DNA from: Ottowia flava
GTDB lineage: Bacteria; Pseudomonadota; Gammaproteobacteria; Burkholderiales; Burkholderiaceae_C
NCBI RefSeq assembly: GCF_008017535.1
Contig: NZ_VRUA01000008.1
Coordinates: 62,001 to 126,000, forward strand
DNA: 64,000 nt
Direction: 5' to 3'
Shown here: one piece after another, positions 1 to 8,668 of the stretch
Position numbering within the stretch: position 1 is the stretch's first letter
Layout of the letters: each line of letters opens with the position of its first letter
The notes under the pieces: model-generated
Seen by the model: the letters and a program-made list of their open reading frames with translations, nothing else
What the model was told of the DNA's origin: nothing
The model's database searches: none
Translations under genes and position numbers: made by a program

Positions 1-1729
1 CCTGCAGCACCAGACCGATGTTGCGGCGGTAATCGGCCACGCGCACGTCGCGCAGATCCACCCCGTCCACCAGGATGGCGCCCTCGGTCACGTCGTAGAA
101 GCGGCAGATCAGGTTGACCAGCGTGCTCTTGCCCGAGCCGCTGTGGCCCACCAGGCCGATCATCTCGCCCGGCTCGATGGTCAGGTTCAGCCCGCGGATG
201 ACCGAGCGGTTGCCGTAGCGCAGCGCGGCGTCTTTCACTTCGATGCGGCCTTCCACATGCCCCAGCGGGACCGGGTTTTTGGGCTCGGGCACGCTGGAGA
301 CGTGGTCCAGGATCTCGAAGATGCGCTTGGTGCCCGAGGCCGCCTTTTGCGTGACCGAGACGATGCGGCTCATCGAATCCAGCCGGGTGTAAAAGCGCCC
401 GATGTAGGCCAGGAACGCGGTGAGCACACCGACGGTGATCTGCTGCTTGCTGACCAGCCAGATACCGCAGGCCCAGACCACCAGCAGGCCGATTTCGGTC
501 AGCAGCGTGACGGTGGGCGAAAACAGCGACCACAGCTTGTTCAGCTTGTCGTTGACGGCCAGGTTGTGGCGGTTGGCGTCCTTGAAGCGGCCCGCCTCGC
601 GGTCTTCCTGCGCGAAGGCCTTGACCACGCGGATGCCGGGGATGGTGTCGGCCAGGACGTTGGTCACTTCGGACCAGACGCGGTCGATCTTCTCGAAGCC
701 GGTGCGCAGACGGTCGCGCACGACGTGGATCATCCAGCCGATGATGGGCAACGGCACCAGGGTGACCAGCGCCAGCGTCGGGTTGATGGTGAACAGGATG
801 ATGGCCGTCATCACGATCATCAGCACGTCGGTGGCGAAGTCCAGCAGGTGCAGCGACAGAAAGACGTTGATGCGGTCGGTTTCCGAGCCAATGCGCGCCA
901 TCAGGTCACCCGTGCGCCGGCCGCCGAAGTACTCAAGTGAAAGCTTGAGCAAGTGTTCGTAAGTTGTTGTTCTTAAATCGGCGCCGATCCGTTCGGACAC
1001 CAGGGCCAGGATGTAGGTCTTGGCCCAGCTGAGCACCCAGGCCAGCAGCGCCGAGCCCAGCAGGCCCGCCAGCAGCATGGCGACCAGACCGGTGTCGATC
1101 TGCTGACCGGCCTGGAACGGGATCAGCACCTTGTCCATCAGCGGCATGGTCAGGTACGGCGGCACCAAGGTCGCTGCCGTGGCCGCCAGCGTCAGCAGGA
1201 AACCGGCCAGCAGCTGCCAGCGGTACGGGTGGGCAAAGCGCCACAGGCGAAACAGCGTCCACGTCGAGGGCGGCTTGTCCTCGACAGCGGTGTCACCATC
1301 CTCGATCAGGGCGGCCGGCAGGTCGGCCGCAAGCGCGGGTGTGGCGAGAGCGGCCGCGGCCGGGTCGGCCTGGAGCGCTTCAAACTGGTTCAAAAGGCGC
1401 AGGGCGGCCGGGTTCTGCCCCAGCGTGAAGCGCCAGACCGCCAGCTGGCCGTCTGAGTCGCGCAGCGCCAGGGCGCCGACGCCGGCGTGGTCCGTGTGCG
1501 AGAGGGTCAGCCCAGGGCGCAAATCCCAGCTTTGCCACCCTGTTTCATCCGGAAACCGTGAAATAAGCCGTTGATTTGTAATGAGCACGGCGCCGCTGCC
1601 AAAGCGCAGTTGCGCGTCCAAGTCAACTTCTAGCACCCCCAGCACGTTTTCAGAGGGTCGCAGCGGCGCTCCTTCTGCCAGTGCTTGTGTCATCGGGAAG
1701 GGGGAAATCTGTTGCGACATGGAATGCAT
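1..1729 (-). CDS. ABC transporter, fused permease-ATPase, 3' end outside window
   Basis: Exporter-type ABC half-transporter; about 576 residues are visible and the ATPase domain runs off the left edge. Residues 1-150 form a soluble N-terminal extension. Membrane segments follow from about 175 to 450 (typical exporter motifs GADLR and RRTGDLMARIG), then the nucleotide-binding domain with Walker A GHSGSGKST near residue 526. ATG at 1729 or the in-frame ATG at 1720 could be the start. It is divergent from the cyanophycin synthetase pair, and from family knowledge such transporters recur beside cphA in Burkholderiales, so a role in cyanophycin metabolism is inferred. The substrate is unknown. The codons around 945-980 are unusually AT-rich for this gene. 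Confidence 0.85.
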   Translation of the reverse strand, partial: MHSMSQQISPFPMTQALAEGAPLRPSENVLGVLEVDLDAQLRFGSGAVLITNQRLISRFPDETGWQSWDLRPGLTLSHTDHAGVGALALRDSDGQLAVWRFTLGQNPAALRLLNQFEALQADPAAAALATPALAADLPAALIEDGDTAVEDKPPSTWTLFRLWRFAHPYRWQLLAGFLLTLAATAATLVPPYLTMPLMDKVLIPFQAGQQIDTGLVAMLLAGLLGSALLAWVLSWAKTYILALVSERIGADLRTTTYEHLLKLSLEYFGGRRTGDLMARIGSETDRINVFLSLHLLDFATDVLMIVMTAIILFTINPTLALVTLVPLPIIGWMIHVVRDRLRTGFEKIDRVWSEVTNVLADTIPGIRVVKAFAQEDREAGRFKDANRHNLAVNDKLNKLWSLFSPTVTLLTEIGLLVVWACGIWLVSKQQITVGVLTAFLAYIGRFYTRLDSMSRIVSVTQKAASGTKRIFEILDHVSSVPEPKNPVPLGHVEGRIEVKDAALRYGNRSVIRGLNLTIEPGEMIGLVGHSGSGKSTLVNLICRFYDVTEGAILVDGVDLRDVRVADYRRNIGLVLQ

Positions 1730-1950
1730 ACGTAGCGGGCCGAATACCTCTGGGCAATTCGGCCCCGATCACCAGAAATTCAAGGAAAGCGAGCGCACTC
1801 CCCATGAGGCGAATCGATCAAAGCGAGCGTGTCGCCACCAAAGGTGGCGGATTGTATCCGCGGCCTTTGCTGGCCTCGACACTGGCATCAGCCGACAACG
1901 GCGTCGAATCCACGCCGGCGCCCGCCGCCGTCGCACGCACCTTCCCCGAC
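1730..1950. promoter_or_regulatory. divergent intergenic region, ABC transporter / cphA'
   Basis: About 220 bases separate the divergent ABC transporter and cphA' starts and should hold both promoters. I could not assign a convincing -35/-10 pair or operator. Part of it may be coding if cphA' starts at the in-frame ATG at 1804 rather than at 1951. Confidence 0.4.
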
Positions 1951-4122
1951 ATGGTGATCCGCCAGATGACCCACCTGCGTGGGCCCAACATCTGGACCTA
2001 CCGCCCGGTGATCGAAGCCATCGTCGACATCGGTGAGTTGGAAGACTTCCCCTCCAATACCCTGCCCGGTTTTTACGAGCGTCTGACCACGTGGCTGCCC
2101 GGCCTGATCGAGCACCGCTGCAGCGTCGGCCGCCGCGGCGGCTTCCTGATGCGCTTGCGCGACGGCACTTGGCCCGGCCACATCCTGGAGCACGTGGCGC
2201 TGGAGCTGCAAACCCAGGCCGGCATGAAAACCGGCTTTGGCAAGGCCCGCATGACGCACGAGCACGGCGTCTACAAGGTGGTGATCCGCACGCGCGATGA
2301 GGTGATTGGCCGCCTGGCGCTGGAATCGGCGCGCGATCTGGTGATGGCCGCCATCAACGACCGCCCCTACGACCTGGCCGCCACGCTGGCCAAGATGACC
2401 GATCTGGTTGACCGCCGCTGCCTGGGCCCGAGCACCGCCTGCATCGTGGACGCCGCGGGCGAGCGCGGCATCCCGTCCATGCGCCTGAACGAAGGCAACC
2501 TGGTCCAGTTGGGCCAGGGCGCCGCCCAACGCCGCATCTGGACGGCCGAGACCGACCGCACCAGTGCCATCGCCGAAGGAATTTCGCGCGACAAGGACCT
2601 GACCAAGCAGCTGTTGTCGGCCGCTGGCGTGCCCGTACCCGAGGGCCAAACGGTCGAAAGCGCCGACGAAGCCTGGGACGCAGCCGAAAGCGTGGGCCTG
2701 CCCGTGGTGGTCAAGCCGTCGGACGGCAACCATGCGCGCGGCGTGTCGCTCAACCTGAAAACCGAGCAGGAAGTGCGCGACGCCTTTGTCGCGGCGGAAA
2801 AAGAAGGCTCCGAGGTCATCGTCGAGCGCTTCATCCCCGGGCACGAACACCGCCTGCTGGTGGTGGGCGGCAAGGTCGTTGCGGCGACGCGCGGGGAGAT
2901 CACCCGCGTCAGCGGCGATGGGCGTTCCACGATCACGGAGCTGGTGCGCACCCAGGTCAACACCGATCCGCGCCGTGGCGAGGAAGAGCAGTTTCCGCTG
3001 GACGTCGTACGCATGGACGATGCCGTCGTCCTGTTGGAACTGACCCGCCAGGGCCTGACACCCGACAGCGTGCTGCAGCGTGGCCAGTCGGCCGTGGTGC
3101 AGCGCACCGGCAACATGGCCAACGACGTCACCCAACAGGTGCACCCGGACAACGCTGAGCTGATGGGCCTGGCGGCGCGGGTGGTGGGTCTGGACATCGC
3201 GGGTATCGACCTGGTGGTCGAGGACATTTCGAAGCCCATGGAGGCGCAGGGCGGTGCCATCGTTGAAGTCAACGCCGGCCCTGGCCTGCTGATGCACCTC
3301 AAACCGGCCGTGGGCCGCGCCCAGCCGGTGGGCGACGCGATCGTCAACCACCTGTTCCCTGCCAACGAGTCCGGCCGTATTCCCATTGTCGGCCTGCTGG
3401 GTACGGGCGACAGCTCGCTGGCGGCCCGGCTGGTGGCTTCGATGCTGCAGCTACACGGCTGGCAGACCGCCCTGGCATGCCGCGACGGCCTGTTCGTTGG
3501 CGCGCGCCAGCTGTCCACCAGCGACGCCCGCCGCTACGACGATGGTGAGCGGATGCTGATCAACCGCACGGTGCAGGCCGCCGTCCTGGAGACCACACCG
3601 CGCCAGATCCTGACCGAAGGCCTGCCCTACGACCGCTGCCAGGTGGGCGTAGTGATGGCCATGCCGGGCGCCGATGGCCTGGCGGACCTGTACATCACCG
3701 AAGCCGACCAGCTGCCCAACATCGTGCGCACCCAGGTCGACGTGGTGCTGACCGGCGGCGTGGCGGTGCTGAACGCCGACAACGCCGAAGTCGCCGATCT
3801 CGCCGATTACTGCGACGGCGAAGTGCTGTTTTATGGGCTGGACCCGGAAAACGAGACGCTGGCCGCCCACCGCGCCCGCAAGGGCCGCGCAGTGATCGCG
3901 CGCGACGCCAGCATCGTCCTTGCCTCCGGCCCGGACGAAACGCCGCTGATCAACCTCTCAGCGCCCATTTTTGCGCCGATCACCAACGAACCCCCAGCGG
4001 ACGTCCGCCCCCAAGTGCTGGCGGCCGTGGCGGCCGCTTGGTCACTGGGTGTTTCAGCAGACCTGATTCGAGCGGCTTTGTTGCGTTTTGGCGAAGCTCA
4101 TCACAACTTGGCTGTCCACTGA
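1951..4122 (+). CDS. cphA': cyanophycin synthetase-like protein CphA' with degenerate Mur-ligase P-loop
   Basis: Second cyanophycin synthetase of a tandem pair, 723 aa from the ATG at 1951; an in-frame ATG at 1804 would add a non-conserved leader. It has an N-terminal CphA domain (LRGPNIWTYRPVIEA), an ATP-grasp domain from about residue 213 (KPSDGN, then GHEHRLLVV near 297), and a Mur-ligase-like C-terminal half. Where the downstream CphA has GTNGKTTT, this protein has GTGDSSLA (about residue 481). The ATP-binding lysine is therefore missing and the second ligase site is probably dead. The family joins aspartate and arginine into the storage polymer cyanophycin; this copy may act only at the ATP-grasp step or support CphA. 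No strong Shine-Dalgarno precedes 1951. Confidence 0.88.
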   Translation: MVIRQMTHLRGPNIWTYRPVIEAIVDIGELEDFPSNTLPGFYERLTTWLPGLIEHRCSVGRRGGFLMRLRDGTWPGHILEHVALELQTQAGMKTGFGKARMTHEHGVYKVVIRTRDEVIGRLALESARDLVMAAINDRPYDLAATLAKMTDLVDRRCLGPSTACIVDAAGERGIPSMRLNEGNLVQLGQGAAQRRIWTAETDRTSAIAEGISRDKDLTKQLLSAAGVPVPEGQTVESADEAWDAAESVGLPVVVKPSDGNHARGVSLNLKTEQEVRDAFVAAEKEGSEVIVERFIPGHEHRLLVVGGKVVAATRGEITRVSGDGRSTITELVRTQVNTDPRRGEEEQFPLDVVRMDDAVVLLELTRQGLTPDSVLQRGQSAVVQRTGNMANDVTQQVHPDNAELMGLAARVVGLDIAGIDLVVEDISKPMEAQGGAIVEVNAGPGLLMHLKPAVGRAQPVGDAIVNHLFPANESGRIPIVGLLGTGDSSLAARLVASMLQLHGWQTALACRDGLFVGARQLSTSDARRYDDGERMLINRTVQAAVLETTPRQILTEGLPYDRCQVGVVMAMPGADGLADLYITEADQLPNIVRTQVDVVLTGGVAVLNADNAEVADLADYCDGEVLFYGLDPENETLAAHRARKGRAVIARDASIVLASGPDETPLINLSAPIFAPITNEPPADVRPQVLAAVAAAWSLGVSADLIRAALLRFGEAHHNLAVH

Positions 4123-4172
4123 TTTCGCCCGCGGCACGTTAGTCACTTCGTATTCCCACTTCAGGACCATTC

Positions 4173-6845
4173 ATGGAAGTCACCCGCATTCGCGCGCTGC
4201 GCGGCCCCAACCTCTGGAGCCGCCACACGGCCATCGAAGCCGTGGTCACTTGCGACGGGGCCGAGCGCGACCTGCGTGCCACCCCGGCGTTCGAAAAGCG
4301 CCTGCGTGAGCTGTTTCCTTCGGTCGGCGCCCTGCACGCCAACAAGCCCAGCACCCCGATTTCCATGGCGCACGCCCTGGAGCTGGTCGCACTGGCACTT
4401 CAGGCCGAAGCCGGCTGCCCGGTGACTTTCAGCCGGACGACCGAAACCGAGATTCCCGGCACCTTCCAGGTCGCCGTGCAGTACACCGAAGAAGCTGTCG
4501 GTCGCCTGGCCTTGGAAAAGGCCGAGCAGCTGTGCGCTGCCGCCGCGGCCGGCGCCGATTTCGACGTGCCCGCCACGCTGGCCGAACTGCACGAGCTGGA
4601 CGAGGACGAGCGCCTTGGCCCGTCCACCGGCGCCATCGTGGACGCGGCGATCGCGCGCGGCATCCCGATCAAGCGCCTGACCAGCGGCAGCCTGGTCCAG
4701 CTGGGCTGGGGCAGCCAGCAGCGCCGCATCCAGGCCGCCGAAGTGGACGGCACCAGCGCCATTTCCGAATCGATCGCGCAGGACAAGGACCTGACGAAGA
4801 AGCTCCTGCACTCGGCCGGCGTGCCGGTGCCGCTGGGCAGCCCGGTGACCGCGCTGGAAGACGGCTGGGCCGTCGCACAGGAGATCGGCTTCCCGGTGGT
4901 GGTCAAGCCGCAGGACGGCAACCAGGGCAAGGGTGTCACCGTCGGCATCACCGACCGCGCCCATTTCGAGATTGCCTACGAAGCCGCCGCCAAATACGGC
5001 GTGGTGATGGTCGAGCGCTTCCTGCCCGGTCACGACTTCCGCCTGCTGGTGGTCGGCAACCGTCTGGTGGCCGCCGCGCGTCGCGACCCGCCGCTGGTCA
5101 TCGGTGATGGCCAACTGACGGTGCGTGAACTGGTGGCCGAGGTCAACAAGGACCCCCGCCGCGGCGAAGGCCACGGCACTTCCCTCACCAAGATCCGCAT
5201 CGACACGATCGCCGAAGCCCGTCTCGCCGCCCAGGGTTTGACGCCCGATTCGGTGCCCGAGCTGGGCCAGCGCGTCGTGCTGCGCAACAACGCCAACCTC
5301 TCGACCGGTGGCACCGCCACCGACGTGACCGACAGCGTCCACCCTGAAGTGGCCGCCCGCGCCATCGAAGCCGCCCAGACCGTCGGCCTGGACATTTGCG
5401 GCGTCGACGTGGTGTGCGAAACCGTCATCAAGCCGCTGGAAGCGCAAAACGGCGGCATCGTTGAAGTCAATGCGGCGCCTGGCCTGCGCATGCACCTCAG
5501 CCCGTCGTTCGGCAAAGGCCGCGACGTCGGCGGCGCGGTGATGGACCTGATGTACCCGAACGGTGGCAACGGCCGCGTGCCCGTGGTCGCCGTCACCGGC
5601 ACCAACGGCAAGACCACCACGGTGCGCCTGACCGCCCACCTGTTTAAGGCCCAGGGCCTGCGCGTCGGTATGACCAACACCGACGGCGTGTACGTCAACG
5701 GCCGCCAGATCGATTCGGGCGACTGCTCCGGCCCGCGCAGCGCGCGCAACGTGCTGGCCCATCCCGACGTGGACGCTGCCGTGCTGGAAACCGCCCGCGG
5801 CGGTCTGTTGCGCGAAGGCCTGGCCTTTGACCAGTGCGACGTGGCGATCGTCACCAACCTGGGCGCTGGCGACCACCTGGGCCTGAACTACATCACCACG
5901 CTGGAAGACCTGCTGGTGCTCAAGCGCGTGATCGTGCTGAACGTGGCGCCCACCGGCACCGCCGTGCTGAACGCCGCCGACCCGGCCGTCGCCCGCATGG
6001 CGCCGCACTGCCCGGGCAAGGTCACCTTCTTTGCCCAGGACGGCAACCACCCGGTCATCGAAACCCACCGCGCCCAGGGCAGGCGTGTGGTCTACGTGGA
6101 CCGTGGCGACATCGTCTGCGCCGAAGGCGGCTTTATCAAGCGCTTGCCGCTGTCCCGTGTGCCGCTGACCCGCCAGGGCCAACTGGGCTTCCAGGTCGAG
6201 AACGCCATGGCTTCGGTCGCCGCCGCCTGGGCCGTGAACGTGTCTTGGGACGCCATCCAGAAAGGCCTGGCCAGCTTCATCAGCGACTTGCACGGCGTGC
6301 CCGGCCGCTTCAACGTGTTCGACTACCGCGGCGCGACGCTGATCGCCGACTACGGTCACAACCCGGACGCCATTGCCGCCCTGGTCGGTGGCGTGGAAAA
6401 CATGCCCTCGGTGCGCCGCTCGGTCGTCATCAGCGGCGCCGGCGACCGCCGTGACGAGGACATCACCGCGCAGACCCGCATCCTGGGCGCGGCGTTCGAC
6501 GACGTCATCCTCTACCAGGACGCCTGCCAGCGCGGCCGCGCCGACGGCGAAGTGCTGGGCCTGCTGCGCGACGGCCTGAAGGGCGCCACCCGCGCCCGCC
6601 ACGTCGAGGAGATCCACGGCGAATTCACCGCCATCGACCACGCGCTGGAGCGCCTGAACAAGGGCGACCTGTGCCTGATCCTGATCGATCAGGTGGAAGA
6701 GGCCCTGGCCCACATCCGCCAACGCGTGGAGCAGGCCAAACCCGCAGCGCCCCGCCGCACCCGTGCGGCCGCCAAGCGCACCAAGACGGCCGCCGCCAAG
6801 CGCGAACCCGCGCTGGCCGGCGAACGGCAGCACGCGCACTGGTAA
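4173..6845 (+). CDS. cphA: cyanophycin synthetase CphA
   Basis: ATP-dependent, non-ribosomal synthesis of multi-L-arginyl-poly-L-aspartate, a cytoplasmic nitrogen, carbon and energy reserve. The 890-aa protein has the N domain (LRGPNLWSRHTAIEA), an ATP-grasp domain (KPQDGNQGKG; GHDFRLLVV near 286) for aspartate addition, and a Mur-ligase domain with an intact P-loop GTNGKTTT near 472 for arginine addition. A lysine/arginine/alanine-rich tail from about 854 to the end is unlike the rest of the protein. Start ATG at 4173 follows AGGAC by about five bases. It lies 50 bp after cphA', so the two are probably one operon, ended by the hairpin at 6908. Confidence 0.95.
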   Translation: MEVTRIRALRGPNLWSRHTAIEAVVTCDGAERDLRATPAFEKRLRELFPSVGALHANKPSTPISMAHALELVALALQAEAGCPVTFSRTTETEIPGTFQVAVQYTEEAVGRLALEKAEQLCAAAAAGADFDVPATLAELHELDEDERLGPSTGAIVDAAIARGIPIKRLTSGSLVQLGWGSQQRRIQAAEVDGTSAISESIAQDKDLTKKLLHSAGVPVPLGSPVTALEDGWAVAQEIGFPVVVKPQDGNQGKGVTVGITDRAHFEIAYEAAAKYGVVMVERFLPGHDFRLLVVGNRLVAAARRDPPLVIGDGQLTVRELVAEVNKDPRRGEGHGTSLTKIRIDTIAEARLAAQGLTPDSVPELGQRVVLRNNANLSTGGTATDVTDSVHPEVAARAIEAAQTVGLDICGVDVVCETVIKPLEAQNGGIVEVNAAPGLRMHLSPSFGKGRDVGGAVMDLMYPNGGNGRVPVVAVTGTNGKTTTVRLTAHLFKAQGLRVGMTNTDGVYVNGRQIDSGDCSGPRSARNVLAHPDVDAAVLETARGGLLREGLAFDQCDVAIVTNLGAGDHLGLNYITTLEDLLVLKRVIVLNVAPTGTAVLNAADPAVARMAPHCPGKVTFFAQDGNHPVIETHRAQGRRVVYVDRGDIVCAEGGFIKRLPLSRVPLTRQGQLGFQVENAMASVAAAWAVNVSWDAIQKGLASFISDLHGVPGRFNVFDYRGATLIADYGHNPDAIAALVGGVENMPSVRRSVVISGAGDRRDEDITAQTRILGAAFDDVILYQDACQRGRADGEVLGLLRDGLKGATRARHVEEIHGEFTAIDHALERLNKGDLCLILIDQVEEALAHIRQRVEQAKPAAPRRTRAAAKRTKTAAAKREPALAGERQHAHW

Positions 6846-6907
6846 GCCGTGGCTTCAGTGGCAGCCCCAGCGCCGGCCACCGCCTAACGTCTGCCTACTT
6901 GCCCAAC

Positions 6908-6943
6908 AAAAAAGCCCGCCCGGCATTCGCCGGCGGGCTTTTT
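6908..6943 (+). terminator. rho-independent terminator after cphA
   Basis: A GC-rich hairpin with arms AGCCCGCC and GGCGGGCT around a short loop is flanked by A6 on the left and T5 on the right, so it could work in both directions. It ends the cphA'-cphA transcript. Confidence 0.9.
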
Positions 6944-6956
6944 GCTATTCAAACAG

Positions 6957-6988
6957 GAGCTGGCTGCGCAGCACCATACAGGGCCACG
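6957..6988 (+). repeat. dispersed 55-bp repeat, short copy
   Basis: Partial copy of the repeat described at 26349: AGCTGGCTGCGCAG followed after eight bases by AGGGCCA. It lies between the cphA terminator and the convergent lipoprotein gene. Confidence 0.6.
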
Positions 6989-7138
6989 GCACGATTAAGC
7001 TCGCAAAAATAGAGTGCACCTTTCGGCGCCCAGGCAGGTCTATCGCCAAGCTGTGCAGATCGCTACGGCCGTGTCCTCACCCAGCCGTTACGAATCTGCA
7101 CCAATGGCTCCTGGTTCATTGGCAAAGGACAGCCGATC

Positions 7139-8431
7139 TCATTTCACCGCTTTGGCCAGCGTTGGCGCCTTATTCCCCGATACGACGAAGGTCGAGGTCT
7201 CATACATGTTCTTGATCGCGGCGCCCTTGGTACGGATGGTGGTGACCACGTCAAACTGCGGCACCGGCGCGTTTGCAGGGCCAGCATTGGCAAGGGTGCT
7301 GATCTCCGCATCCACGTTGAGCTTGGCGCCCACCCCTTTGGCCGAAGCATCTTCTACGTTGAAGTAGACCGTGGGCAACCAGGCGCCACCAAAATTGGGG
7401 TGCCGGGCACTGTGGTACGCCACCACGTTGAATTTCGCGATGAACTGGTGGGTGTGCCACCACTTGTCGCCACGCTGGAAACGCACCGACACCGATTGGC
7501 CGCGCTGGGCGTTGCCGTAGTTCAGCGGGTTCTTGTCGGCCACCGCCAGCACCGAGGTCTTGGCGCCTCCCACGTCGGTTTGCGGCGCGCCGTCCTTGAT
7601 GATGTCCCACAGCATCTTGGAGGCATGGATCGCCAGATCGTATTGGTTGGTGCCTGCCGCCGCCTTGGTGCCCGCTCCGCTCACATAGCCTGCGACGAAG
7701 GCGGTCATCGACGTCCCTGCTTGCGCGCTGCTGTAGGCCACGCGCATGTCGTTGAACGTGTGCTGACGCCCTGCCATAGTGTCCAAAAAAACGCGCCAAC
7801 TCAGGCCGTTGGCCTGCACTGCAGCCAATAGACCGGCTTCGTTGGTGCCCGCAGCCTCCACGAAAGTGCTGACTTGCCGCTCGGCCTCTTCCTGGGCCGC
7901 AAAAAAGGGCACATCGTCCAGCGTTTCGTAGAAATCAACGAAGCTGGCCATGCTCATTCCGCTGTGCTGGTAGGCGGCGTAGATCTTCGGAACCATCTGA
8001 TCGAAGTCGTCGATGGCGTCGACCAACATCGACGCAGTAGCTTCCAGCCCGTGGCGCTGCTTCAGCGCGTTCCAGAGCTCGGTGTAGAAGGCCTTGGCAA
8101 TCGCTGGGTCGATCTGCTGCGCCGCTGACGCAGAGACCAGGTTGCTGTCGTACACCTTCAGCGATTCGGTGATCGGGATCAGGGTCCCAGGTACGGTGCT
8201 GGCGTCTTCGGCCGACACCAATTCGCCCTTGGCCGACACGGCATACAGCACGTCGTCGCGTTCCATGACCAGTTTGTCGTCCACCATCATGGTGGTGGTC
8301 AGCGTGTCGCCCGCGCGCTGCGCAGACGCGTCGGTGCGGTCGTCATCGCCGCCGCCGCAGGCGGCCAGCAGCAGGCTGGTGACAGCCAGGGCGGTGCGGG
8401 TTTTGGCATGTTTGTTGGCGGAATGGCGCAC
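7139..8431 (-). CDS. lipoprotein of an unrecognised paralogous family, member A
   Basis: Function not recognised. The 430-aa protein has a lipoprotein signal (LLLAAC, lipid-attached Cys25, then GGGDDD), so it should be membrane-anchored outside the cytoplasm. It is clearly related to the genes at 23246, 24769 and 30230. Shared features, in order, are: a short beta-like N part; a helical middle with the signature FYETLDDVPFFA; a segment NGLSWRVFLDTMAGRQHTF; and a C-terminal part beginning LWDIIKDGAP with a DKNPLNYG motif. The dyad element it shares with its relatives lies about 125 bp upstream (8555). It stands alone between the convergent cph operon and nmo. The family may be secreted binding or structural proteins, but nothing in the sequence shows an active site. 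Confidence 0.8.
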   Translation of the reverse strand: MRHSANKHAKTRTALAVTSLLLAACGGGDDDRTDASAQRAGDTLTTTMMVDDKLVMERDDVLYAVSAKGELVSAEDASTVPGTLIPITESLKVYDSNLVSASAAQQIDPAIAKAFYTELWNALKQRHGLEATASMLVDAIDDFDQMVPKIYAAYQHSGMSMASFVDFYETLDDVPFFAAQEEAERQVSTFVEAAGTNEAGLLAAVQANGLSWRVFLDTMAGRQHTFNDMRVAYSSAQAGTSMTAFVAGYVSGAGTKAAAGTNQYDLAIHASKMLWDIIKDGAPQTDVGGAKTSVLAVADKNPLNYGNAQRGQSVSVRFQRGDKWWHTHQFIAKFNVVAYHSARHPNFGGAWLPTVYFNVEDASAKGVGAKLNVDAEISTLANAGPANAPVPQFDVVTTIRTKGAAIKNMYETSTFVVSGNKAPTLAKAVK

Positions 8432-8554
8432 GGGAACTCCTTTTTAAGATCGTTGGTTAGTGGCTCGCCCTGCTCGCCGCCCAACTGACCTGCTGGCCCG
8501 GTTCGACTTCGGTCACAGAGAGGACCCGCCTTGATTGGAGGTTTTTCGTGTCAA

Positions 8555-8583
8555 TTTGCATATCCCTGAAACTGGGTATTTCG
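8555..8583 (-). promoter_or_regulatory. shared dyad element upstream of lipoprotein A
   Basis: Read toward the gene it is AAATACCCAGTTTCAGGG followed by ATATGCAAA: an imperfect inverted repeat (TACCC / GGGATA) around GTTTC. Near-identical elements lie in the same orientation upstream of the relatives at 24182 and 24769. Probably an operator or upstream activator site; the regulator is unknown. Confidence 0.55.
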
Positions 8584-8594
8584 CACCCCAGAAA

Positions 8595-8623
8595 CAAAAA
8601 AACCTGCTCAAGCTGAGCAGGTT
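8595..8623 (-). terminator. rho-independent terminator after nitronate monooxygenase
   Basis: Hairpin with arms AACCTGCTCA and TGAGCAGGTT, followed on the minus strand by a run of seven T. It lies 46 bp past the stop of the 8669-9625 gene. Confidence 0.88.
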
Positions 8624-8668
8624 CTCAAGGCGCCCCGGTACGCCAGGACCCAGTGAGACCGACAGACG

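Noticed and set aside
4161-6839. Open frame of about 890 codons antisense to cphA
   Set aside because: An antisense shadow caused by GC-rich third positions; His/Gly/Val-rich composition and no homology to any family I know.
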